The notes beneath the pieces were generated by a model. It made no database searches. It saw only the letters and a program-made list of their open reading frames with translations, and was not told the origin of the DNA. The position numbers were made by a program, and so were the translations under genes. 64,000 bases of DNA from the NCBI RefSeq assembly GCF_004359215.1, contig NC_090612.1, forward strand, positions 3,624,857-3,688,856. The letters run 5' to 3'. The DNA comes from Bremia lactucae. Its lineage: Eukaryota > Oomycota > Peronosporomycetes > Peronosporales > Peronosporaceae. This document shows, piece by piece, positions 55,870 through 64,000 of the stretch; position 1 is the stretch's first letter; each line of letters starts with the position of its first letter.

Positions 55870-56854
55870 TATCCTAGCAACTCACACGGTACTGATTCAG
55901 GGAAGACATCTTAAAATTCCTTTTAATCGTTATATAAAGGGTTTGTATTCAAAGACTCCCCGGATTGGGACGTGAAACGCTCAATCCGAGTCTTCTCATC
56001 GAGGGCACTTTCGTCCATCGATGAGCTACTGACAATCCGTTCGTTTACAGGAAATACTATTGCCGACCAAACATCGTCCACTTAGTTGTCATATGTGGCA
56101 AGTACGCAGATCTTCTTAAATTTGCCACTACTCAGATCACGCAAGAGCCGTTTTAGTTCTAGCGTTGGCAATTGGGTCATCTCCGAAGTTAACTTCGGTG
56201 GCGCTAATAGATCAAGTGTATAAGCACCTACACTTGATCCATTGTTTACTATGACATTAATTGTCTCGGTTTCTTCTTTGGAACTTATTTCAAAAGGTCG
56301 TTAGCATGACTGCACAAGACCTCAGTGTGAAGACCGAACACATTGTGGAGTTAAATCTCGACGGCTGTGCACAAGCACAGGCAAAGTCGAAGGTCCTTCA
56401 TTGTGACGAGGACATAATTATTGACGGCTTTGCACAAGCACAGGAAGCGTTGAAGTCCGACCACTCGAATAAGTTAAGTAGTACGAAACAAGGATGCTTG
56501 CTTACGAAGCAACATTTAAGAAAGTTTAAAGCGCCAGTCTATAAGAGACAGTGCCAAAATCCTTGATCGACTGGAGGGTCGATCGAAGAGGATCTAGCTG
56601 TAGTAGCGCAACCACGGCTTAAAACAGTTGGGGAGGATACTCCTTAAAACATTTCTGTGGGAATAAGTCCCCGGAACCTGTGGTCAAAGGTTTTCAGGTA
56701 CCGAACCACAAGTGAGGACATCGCACTCACTCGCAGGACATCCACACGCTTGTGGACGCTCCAAGACGTTCATCAGTTCACCAATGCACTCCCTCGTAGG
56801 ACATCCCCACGCTTGTGGATGCTCCAAGACGTTCATCAGTTGACCAACTTATGA
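55870..56854. other. G4 protease-RT linker with two 63-bp duplications
   Basis: The region corresponds to the hydrophilic linker of G3 (30340-31079) on the minus strand, with no catalytic domain. It contains two partial tandem duplications of the same period: ACGGCT(G/T)TGCACAAGCACAGG at 56361 and 56424, and AGGACATCC(A/C)CACGCTTGTGGA at 56735 and 56798. A plus-strand frame at 56657-56854 reads the second repeat as a 21-residue unit. Confidence 0.6.
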
Positions 56855-57300
56855 AAAAGAGACAGACATCGTCACGGCTTGATGCTGCCAAATTATACAG
56901 GGCTCGTACTTTCTGAGCCATAATAATCCAAGGATGACATCTAATTTGTCATTCAAATCTAGTACGATGCAATTATCATCGTACTGTTTACCATTTAACG
57001 TGTATTGAATACCAACTACACGCTTCTTAATATTTACAGATGCGCCTGTTGCTCGGCGCACTGTCGACCTCGTCAGAAGCATATTGCGCTCAGTGAATCT
57101 GAGTCTGCGATATTTAGCGATTTGCGTCGAATAAAATTGCCCGACGCCTCACACTCGACTAGGGAATTAGTGGCAATTTATTTGCCACTATAACTTTATG
57201 GTGATGAGATTAACTTCATCACCTAGGGCAGTTACACACAATGTTTTTGTGTGAAAAGCAACTTTTGTCAAAAGACCTATAAATTCTTTTGACGTCGCTG
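56855..57300 (-). pseudogene. Chromovirus G4 protease
   Basis: On the minus strand, TVRRATGASVNI, VVGIQYTLNGKQYDDNCIVL and LDVILGLLWLRKYEPCIIW (57082-56860) form the second half of the family's protease. The first half with the active-site triplet is disrupted by frameshifts around 57130-57190. The domain follows gag directly. Confidence 0.72.
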
Positions 57301-58440
57301 GATTAGTAGGGCGCTCCGCACCTACTGACTCCGACCATTTTTTGACGATCCACCTCGCTGTTGCGAAATCGCAACAGCGTTGGACCCGCGTCCTCCGATA
57401 ATTCTAGCGAGAGGTCGAATTTTTTGCTCAGTGTTGTTAGGAACTTGCCGTGAGGAACTACACTCATATGCATAGTGCCCATTTTTTGAAACAACGTCTA
57501 CATTTTTGCAATCGTTTGCAACTTGAAGAGCGAGAATTCTCGCTCTCTACATACGAGAGATCCATGGGTTCTGGACCTCCGTCTTGTCGTATCGGAGGAC
57601 GATAAGCACCAGAGTGGACAAAAGCCTATTTAAGACTAGAGTCTTCCTTTTTCGATATAGAGATCGCTTGGTCTAGCGTCTTAACACGACCGTCTACAAG
57701 ACCTTTAATAAACACAGTTACCTGTGTTTGCTCATCTTTTGAATGACTAACGATTCATATGACCAGGTCTCGTGTATGTTGGGCATAAGCGTGAATGTCA
57801 CGCTTGCCTTGCGAGAATTCAGGAGCTCGGCTCGAGCCCTGATTTCGGCAAGTGGTCGCTCAAACGTTTGTCTGAGCCGGGTCTTAAAGACCTCATACGA
57901 CCTAAAGACTAATGGGTGGTGAAGCCTTAGCCCTAACGCCCAAGATATGGCACGTCCAGCTAAATTGGACATGCAAAAAAATTTCACTTTCGTGGCATCA
58001 TCACTGATACGACGAGCTTTTATTGCATCGTCTAATTCGACGAAACATCTCAAAAAGGAGTTGCCTTCGTCTGCCTTAAACTTAGCTATTTCTATACATG
58101 CTGCTGTCTCAACAGTTCCAACTGTTGAGCACCCTTTTCTCCAACACCTCTGTATGTTGAGAGCTTTGCTGATGAGGCAAGGTTACTTTCTCTGAGGCCG
58201 TCAATTTCGTGTTGAATGAACTCGGCTGTGGCCGCAAGCTATTCATCTCTGCCCAGAGTGAACGGCATAGTGCCAACGGCTGGCCCGCCTACGACCGAAC
58301 TCGTTCGTTCGATCGCTCTCCATTCAAGTCACTCAAATACGGAAGGCTCTCATGCGTTGCGTGATAACGTTCTTGAGGGGCTTCGAAGCTCCTCCTTCGT
58401 CATCCAACATGTCCATGTTGGATGTGATGTGCGTGGGCCG
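57301..58440 (-). pseudogene. Chromovirus G4 gag
   Basis: The best part is 58053-57718 on the minus strand: FVELDDAIKARRISDDA, NLAGRAISWALGLRL, YEVFKTRLRQTFERPLAEIR. It belongs to the same gag family as G1-G3. The zinc-knuckle zone (57560-57480) has lost its cysteines (KNVDVVSKNGHYAYEC). The N-terminal part (58440-58200) is broken. The primer-binding-like ACTACAAAGTGCTACCAGG lies between gag and LTR at 58449-58467. Confidence 0.72.
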
Positions 58441-58467
58441 TTAAACGGACTACAAAGTGCTACCAGG

Positions 58468-58948
58468 TGAAACGGGGCACCTTTCACTAGTACTAGTAAG
58501 TACTAGTTAACCTTACAGTGATTACAGTGTAGGTAGGGTGCCTCGAAACTTCACGTTCACAAGAGTACAGTGGAAGGTTTCTAGGTAGCTAAGGGTCTTT
58601 AGCTAACCACCTGTAATTCATGAAATTAGACTTACGGAAAAATGAAACTGTATTAATATAATTAGTTCCCTATGTAACGATCTTCTATCTACTACTGAGC
58701 TTTTTATATTAATATCTAACTAAGTATGGCTACTCCTTGTGCACCGCACAATCGTGTCTTGAAATATTTGGCGGGGTTGATTTAATCAACCAATAAATAG
58801 GGCTAATGTCTTATTGCATCAATAATACCAAATTTAATACTATTGGAAATATTTAAGTCAAATTAATAAAGATATTAATTTTGCACTTCTTTATTTATTT
58901 ACTCTCATAGGAAATAGTTCTTATGAAACGAGACACCCCGTGAAATCA
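58468..58948 (-). repeat. 5' LTR of chromovirus G4
   Basis: It starts on the plus strand TGAAACGGGGCACCTTTCAC and runs to about ATGAAACGAGACACCCCGTG; its partner is the split LTR 43563-43668 + 50796-51195. Possible target remnants CCAAT (before 43559) and TCAAT (58951-58955) are not exact. The partners differ at many sites, so G4 is old, as expected for the host of a nested insertion. Confidence 0.82.
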
Positions 58949-59146
58949 ATGCTCGGAACAGATTGCTGCATTTGAGATGCCAACTTAAGGCTATGATACA
59001 GTGATACAATCGCTTAAAAAGCAGCGTAATGGACACTATACGGTTCACTACAAATGCGACCGGGGGGGGGTCTAATCGCAATCGGCTTGGTCTAACGAAA
59101 TAAATTAGAACACGAAAAACCTCAACAGCAATCGTCAACTCTCCAT

Positions 59147-59735
59147 TCAACTTGAAAACCATACATGATGACCTGCATTGGACTTTCCGCGTGGTAGAAA
59201 AGATAATTGCCATATGTCATCCACCTGTATAAGCGCCCATCCTCTCCAATCAGACTCGGAACAGAATGGAAACGACAGTAGTTGGATTGTATGCTGTGGT
59301 TCCAACGAGAAATATTCAAACGTAGTTACGAAACGGCCACGGACTTGTTTTGCCTGTTAACAAACTTAACAATGTCCATCAAGCTGCAATTTGCAAGTGT
59401 TAAGATGGCCGTACCCCGATGAATGTCCTTGTACAAAAACGCAAATTGCGATTTGTTGTGGAACTATTGTGATCGATGATGACGGAAAAATTTCCAAATT
59501 TTACTTTGCCCATCCAAGATCTACAAGAAGGCTTGAGTCACAGTGGTGAAGGCCACACACAAGACAAATGCTTCAAAGCTTTCTTTGTTGCATCTCACCG
59601 GGTGCTCGTCAATGTAAACACATTTTCTGCTGGGTTAGTTTTCATGTCACGCGAGCGTCGATCATCGTACTCTTTAACATTAACTTCTTTCGATCGACCT
59701 TTAGGGACAATGCTCCATCGAATGTGTTGATGTTG
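59147..59735 (-). CDS. Unidentified protein, at least three exons, 3' part
   Basis: Model: exon A (~59735 to 59599), exon B 59520-59415, exon C 59353-59147 ending TGA; introns 78 nt (GTGAGA...TTGTAG) and 61 nt (GTACGG...AACAG). The three exons join in frame without stops. Readable parts: SIVPKGRSKEVNVKEYDDRR; R then SWMGKVKFGNFSVIIDHNSS; FVTTFEYFSLEPQHTIQLL; DWRGWALIQVDDIWQLSFL; and the end HHVWFSS. The consistent frame, canonical splice sites and intron lengths like those of MEMO1 and ACBP argue for a real gene. I see no known domain. The 5' end is not resolved: the exon A frame stays open about 100 nt further upstream without a clear ATG. It lies 200 bp from the G4 LTR. Confidence 0.6.
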
Positions 59736-59739
59736 ATCG

Positions 59740-60770
59740 CGAGCTAGCACTAATATTAAGAATCTAGAATACTTTCCAACTGCCAGTATTATATGATGTG
59801 TATGGTATATTAAGAAAACATAGCTATAAACTGCAAAGCATTATTTACAAGAGAAGAATAATGGACAGACAGCCTCTATGAAGGAATGGAGGGCAATAAT
59901 GTATGCGAAAATTGTGGCTTTTTTAATCAACTATGGAAGCCTTTTGAATCTCATGTAGACGGGGTAGTCTTCAAATACGTTGTCAATACATTGATTCCCT
60001 TCAAATATAAGTTTGTTGCTGCCTAAACCGGCCTTATTTACACTCGGTCATACTGCATCCTCGCGTGGTGGAAGTGCTCACCACATGCTCAAGCAGTACA
60101 GGCCAACTAGCATGATCAACCTTCGTGCTGCGTACACTTCACCTAGCTATAGATAGTAATCTTGCAGAGCACGATGTATCCCGACAGCGTCAACAAATGA
60201 GAATTTGCAACTATGCAGAGCTAACGCCTCAAAAAATGATTTTCAGGATTCTACTTAGAATACTTTACATTTTGCGCTGAATTAAATATAAAACGGCTGA
60301 AAGTTACCCGCCAGCCACAAAACAACGACGAAATGGATGCTCAGAAGTGTTTAGCTAAGCACAAATTGCGCCAGTACCTGCGTCTAAAACAAATTTTACA
60401 ATTATACGAAATCCATCCACATTGCCGCTTGGCAAAGCTCCACCAATCAAGTCCTTTTGTGTTGCGGTCGGCCAAAAGTGTCCCTATGTTACTTGATTAG
60501 TAAGCCGCCAGCTTTGTGACCTTGCCAGACCATCAGCAGGCTGCGACACTAAACGAGTTTCAGCCACTATCGCAACATATTCCAAAAATTTGCAAAAGCC
60601 AGTGACTGCGTGTCCGGAGAGGAGGCCACGCCATAAAAAGGTCAACCCGACGCAATTTGTCTGGCTTCATATGAGAAACTCCAAAAAACATGCATGCAGA
60701 GCTTGTGAGTTAGAAAGGCACCGCACGGACTCAAAAAGTAAGAGAATAATATCAGATTTTACGTCCAGTT
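59740..60770. other. Mostly unassigned region upstream of the three-exon gene
   Basis: A minus-strand stretch at ~60030-59935 reads GLGSNKLIFEGNQCIDNVFEDYPVYMRF and a plus-strand frame at 60590-60770 reads RRPRHKKVNPTQFVWLHMRN...CRACELERHR; both look protein-like but match nothing I recognise. The second is interrupted by SINE copy 2. Nothing else is supported. Confidence 0.35.
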
Positions 60771-60784
60771 AAGAAAAAGCCCAG

Positions 60785-61049
60785 AGATTCAATTTTGACG
60801 AAGTTCTCTTATTGGAACCCCGCACCCCTCATTACACTATGGGGAATTTCGGCTACAGCGCCTCCTTCCACCCAACTATCACACACCATTCGGTGCGGGT
60901 TGGCAGGGCGGCCATCCATTGGATGGTTGCTCGTCTGCTTTTTAGCCTATCTCCGGCGATGTGTCATCGTACCGCCCTCCGCGAGTATCGATCCACGTAC
61001 CTCCCGGTCCCAGTTCCAGTGCTTAATTACTCGGCCACTGAGGTCGGTA
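60785..61049 (-). mobile_element. tRNA-derived SINE, copy 2
   Basis: This 265-bp element matches copy 1 (9549-9814) with about a dozen differences. Minus-strand box A TGGCCGAGTAA is weakened and box B GGATCGATACT is nearly intact. It is bounded by a perfect 14-bp target duplication AAGAAAAAGCCCAG at 60771-60784 and 61050-61063. Confidence 0.9.
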
Positions 61050-61063
61050 AAGAAAAAGCCCAG

Positions 61064-61820
61064 AACTATCGTTCTATGTGGGAGATTAACCCGGGTGGAA
61101 GCTGCGGCTACAGCGCCGTGACCGCTGCTCTGGACAAGAAAAGCTGGCAGAGGATAAGCCGGAAAGACGGTATATAACCTGAAAACCGAGTAATATTCAG
61201 TCAAATAAGTGGCCTTGCCTTGTTAAAATCAACGCTAGTGTAAATTTATACTGCCGTTGCCCGTGCTTTAAGCTGACGTGGAAGTTGCCGTGAAGTTTTT
61301 TATGTACTGCGCACCGGCCTTGTCGTTTAAGTTGAACACGCGTGCTGGTGTGTTGTCCCTTGATAAAATCGTGTGTGGTAATGTGCCGAGTCGGCACCGA
61401 CTTGGGCGCTGGCCCTTCGGGGCTCACCGGAGCGTCCACCAGCACTTGCTGTATGCACGCCTTCTCATGGATATAAACCAACTTGCAGACCGTGGTGCGC
61501 TTCATGGCTGTGCGAACTCGACCTGCCCGCCGTCGCGACTTCCAAATTGCCGGCTTCAACGTGCTTAAGGTCGTGCTTCATGAAGAGATTGACGACAGGA
61601 GGAAACTTGCGTCTGAAAAGTACCGTGACTCGAGGAAATTACACCAGGCTTTGATTAGCTTGTAAAATATGCATAAAGAAGGTGCATAGGGTGACGTTTC
61701 AAGTTACGCGCAGAGAAGGTTCGTAATGCGACTTTTCAAGATACACACAAAGAAGGTACAGTGAGTGCAAATTAAGGGCTCATTACTCACCTAGGTTACA
61801 CTGTCGCATGCTATATAACG
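61064..61820. other. Unassigned region with short open frames
   Basis: Overlapping frames exist on both strands: plus 61483-61665 (AVRTRPARRRDFQIAGFNVLK, EEIDDRRKLASEKYRDSRKL) and minus 61559-61197. The plus frame has the more protein-like composition. No family is recognised and no promoter or repeat is evident. Confidence 0.3.
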
Positions 61821-61957
61821 TGTCAGATACTAATTAACTCCTATAAGGTAATTTAGGACAGGTTAATTAGTGATGCACAAGTAGGATTAAGATAATATAT
61901 ATAAGTTTCCCATTTACTACTTCGTTTATAAGCTTCCTATTCTACACCAATTTAACA
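61821..61957 (+). repeat. Candidate 5' LTR and primer site of copia element C3
   Basis: TGTCAGATACTAATTAAC...CACCAATTTAACA (137 bp, TG...CA) is followed directly by GGTTTTGAACCCAACTACC. That resembles the half-tRNA primer site of C2 (GGTTATGAGCCCAACTACG). The partner LTR would lie beyond the window, so the left limit is provisional. Confidence 0.45.
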
Positions 61958-64000
61958 GGTTTTGAACCCAACTACCAACTCACCTGCAAGTGATGCCGAT
62001 CTCCCGACGAATTCTAGTCACGAAAAGGCTTGGGTCGGAATCGGCAACAATCATACCACCTCATACCTTTTAAAGGGGTACGGAAACTGAGGCGCTGACC
62101 AAGATTATGGATATGCTTACTGGGATAGATGAACGAATGAAGACGACAGAAGCTTCTCAATCCAGGTTGGCCGAGGATGAAAGGTTAAGAGGTGCGGTTG
62201 AAAGTGCGATGTTTACATCAATGCTAGGTGCGAATTTCGCTGGTCGGCTACACCGCGATGCCGTGGACGATTCCTTGATGAGAGGTTGAAATGAAATTTT
62301 GGGTGACCAAAATCGATATCATTTAAGGGTACGAGCTAGGGTGGCACAGAGGGAACAATAAATTCCTCAAACCCTTGTGCAGTACCTCCGTATCGACCTC
62401 AAAGCTCCCAGTCCGATTAAACGAACGCCACTTCTGGTAAATTACAGGACCCCGGATGCCAGACAACGAAAGTTGGCTAATCGAAAATTCGATACGGTGC
62501 CAAAGTATATGCTGGTCTGGAATTTGATTTTTTTGATTGAGGAAAGACGTTTTGGAGACAGGTTGACAAGGCCCAAGAATCATGTAGATTTCTTTGGACT
62601 GAAAGTGTCAAAAATGACGTTTTTGGACAATATCTTACGTGCACTGCCGAATGATATTTCAGCAAACAAGTGGATTCATGGTAGCAAGTTTCACCAACTC
62701 TACAATACGTGATGCAGAGGATGCATGACGTTCAAGACAACAATAACTGCTGCTCAAGCAATTTAACTCTTTACTAGCAAAAAGGACGCAAGGCGGTCTT
62801 GGCCTGAGCATTTCTTATACTTGGTGGCTGTGAGAGATGCAGCAGGGGGCGGGGAGCAACAAGTACTGGACAATATTGCTAGATACGCCTCCCCTGTTTT
62901 GGGTTCCATCTTAATGGCCAAGCACTCAACCCAGAAAACCGATTTTTTTGTTCAAGCTGTGGAATTGGCTCATTTCGCCCTAGCAATCGAGCTCGAATCG
63001 CGATCGGGCCGAGCTATCGGAAAAGAGGTGTTGGCTAACATTGAAGATAAGATGGTGCGCCAGGAGACCCGTACGTATTACAGTTGCTGTAAAGTCGGAC
63101 ACGTGAAATCCGACTGCAAATCCAAACGAGAACTTCGAAATAATGGCCGACATGGAAAATCAACCGAAAATATAGTTTTGGCGATTCAAGAGGTCAGAGA
63201 AAACCGCAACGATTTTGCTAACTCAAACGATGTTACTGAAAGCTTGAGTTCAGATGCCTGGGTACTTGACAGCGAGTCTAGCAGACATCTCGTAAATGAT
63301 GAATCTCTACTAAAAAATCCAAAACCGTGTCAAATGGAGTGCCATTTGGCGGATGGCGAGATAATCCGACTCACTCGAGTCGGAAATTTGGTTTTGACGG
63401 TGATGGCTCAAGGTCATGAAAAACAAATCACACTTATCGAGGTATACCTGGCTTCCGAGCTTTAAAGAAACGTTATTTCGTATGGAAAGCTCGGGTGCAA
63501 ATCTTTAAGTCTTGGGTATACCGGTAATTCTCGCACCTTGACACGAAGGTCAGATGTAATGGTGATATTCGACATTGACATGACACAGAATGTGCTTTAC
63601 GTGCAAGTGGTGGACACTGAGAAAATCCTTAAGTCCGTAAAAGAAGTAATAACCGTGGTGCTTGGTGAAGGCTTTTAAACGTGGCAAGGTCAATGATACT
63701 CGCTAGTCGGTACCTTTCCTTTTCATTTTGAAGGGATGCCGTTGAATACGCCGCCTACATTTAAAATCGTAGTCCTACGAGTGCAAATGCAAAACGGGCA
63801 TCACCAATCGAAGTGCTAACAAATCAAGTGCCAGATTTACGGGACATTGTGGCTTTCGGTTCTGTGTGTACCGTCTATCGAAACTTAGGCAAAAATTCAC
63901 TTGCACAACGATCTCAGGTAGGGATTATCATTGGAAGAAGTGATGAAGTCAAGGGATTTGAATTTTTCATGCAGAAAGCCAATAAGGTCACGTTTCCGCA
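61958..64000 (+). pseudogene. Copia C3 gag-pol, decayed, runs off the window
   Basis: Gag blocks: 62107-62289 (MDMLTGIDERMKTTE) and 62377-62712 (frameshifted). 62821-63465 carries the gag end and protease: IARYASPVLGSILMAKHS, the knuckle YSCCKVGHVKSDC (first Cys replaced by Tyr) and WVLDSESSRHLVNDESLL, where the protease triplet D-S-G has become D-S-E. Most of the integrase core is missing between ~63540 and 63750. The integrase end ASPIEVLTNQVPDLRDIVAF, RSQVGIIIGRSDEVKGFEFF is open to the window edge. The lineage differs from C1 and C2. Confidence 0.8.

Noticed and set aside
56657..56854. CRISPR-like repeats
   Set aside because: Only two direct repeats, with diverged copies and no regular spacers, inside a retrotransposon linker of a eukaryotic genome.
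59041..59072. G-run as a regulatory quadruplex
   Set aside because: A single run of G without further G-tracts nearby.

Overview
This window looks like a repeat-rich chromosome segment from an oomycete of the Peronosporales type (Phytophthora or a downy mildew). That placement is an inference. It rests on very short spliceosomal introns (52-78 nt) in the host genes, a FYVE-GAF protein, a core-promoter element resembling the oomycete initiator, and a landscape dominated by Ty3/gypsy chromoviruses and Ty1/copia elements. Three 100-N scaffold gaps (9848-9947, 12834-12933, 24381-24480) and one single N at a suspicious join (23595) mark assembly seams.

Host genes occupy three islands. Left edge: the 3' exon of a FYVE-GAF gene (33-1370, +) converges on an 88-aa acyl-CoA-binding protein gene with one 61-nt intron (1714-2041, -). 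Centre: a single-exon mitochondrial 2-oxo-acid dehydrogenase E1 gene that resembles DHTKD1 more than OGDH (38740-41586, +) converges on a nine-exon MEMO1 homologue (41703-43140, -). Right: an unidentified gene of at least three exons (59147-59735, -). The ACBP, MEMO1 and right-hand genes only become visible after splicing by eye.

The rest is mobile DNA. 2.4-5.2 kb: gypsy gag plus a copia pol relic. 5.2-9.5 kb: a decayed minus-strand coding relic, perhaps the 5' part of a non-LTR element. 9.5-9.8 kb and 60.8-61.0 kb: two copies of a tRNA-derived SINE with 14-15 bp target-site duplications. 9.9-12.8 kb: minus-strand gypsy relics with a LINE RT fragment and a snap-back inverted duplication. 13.2-17.8 kb: a complete but decayed copia (C1) with paired LTRs. 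18.2-27.7 kb: parts of three gypsy elements. 28.3-38.6 kb: gypsy G3 interrupted by a LINE, which is itself interrupted by about 427 bp of bacterial-like (Rickettsiales-like) DNA and by a young copia (C2) with two identical 222-bp LTRs. 43.6-58.9 kb: minus-strand chromovirus G4, whose 3' LTR was split by plus-strand chromovirus G7 with a 5-bp target duplication (GAAGG). 61.8-64 kb: a third copia lineage (C3) running off the window.

The most unusual pattern is shared by four chromovirus copies (at 21-23.6, 24.5-27, 44-50.8 and 51-58.9 kb). Each carries a long antisense reading region between the chromodomain and the 3' LTR. It has a polar, often basic N-terminus and a C-terminal coiled coil, and the coiled coil runs antisense to the integrase-chromodomain linker. 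I do not recognise this as a described arrangement in oomycetes; novelty was not checked.
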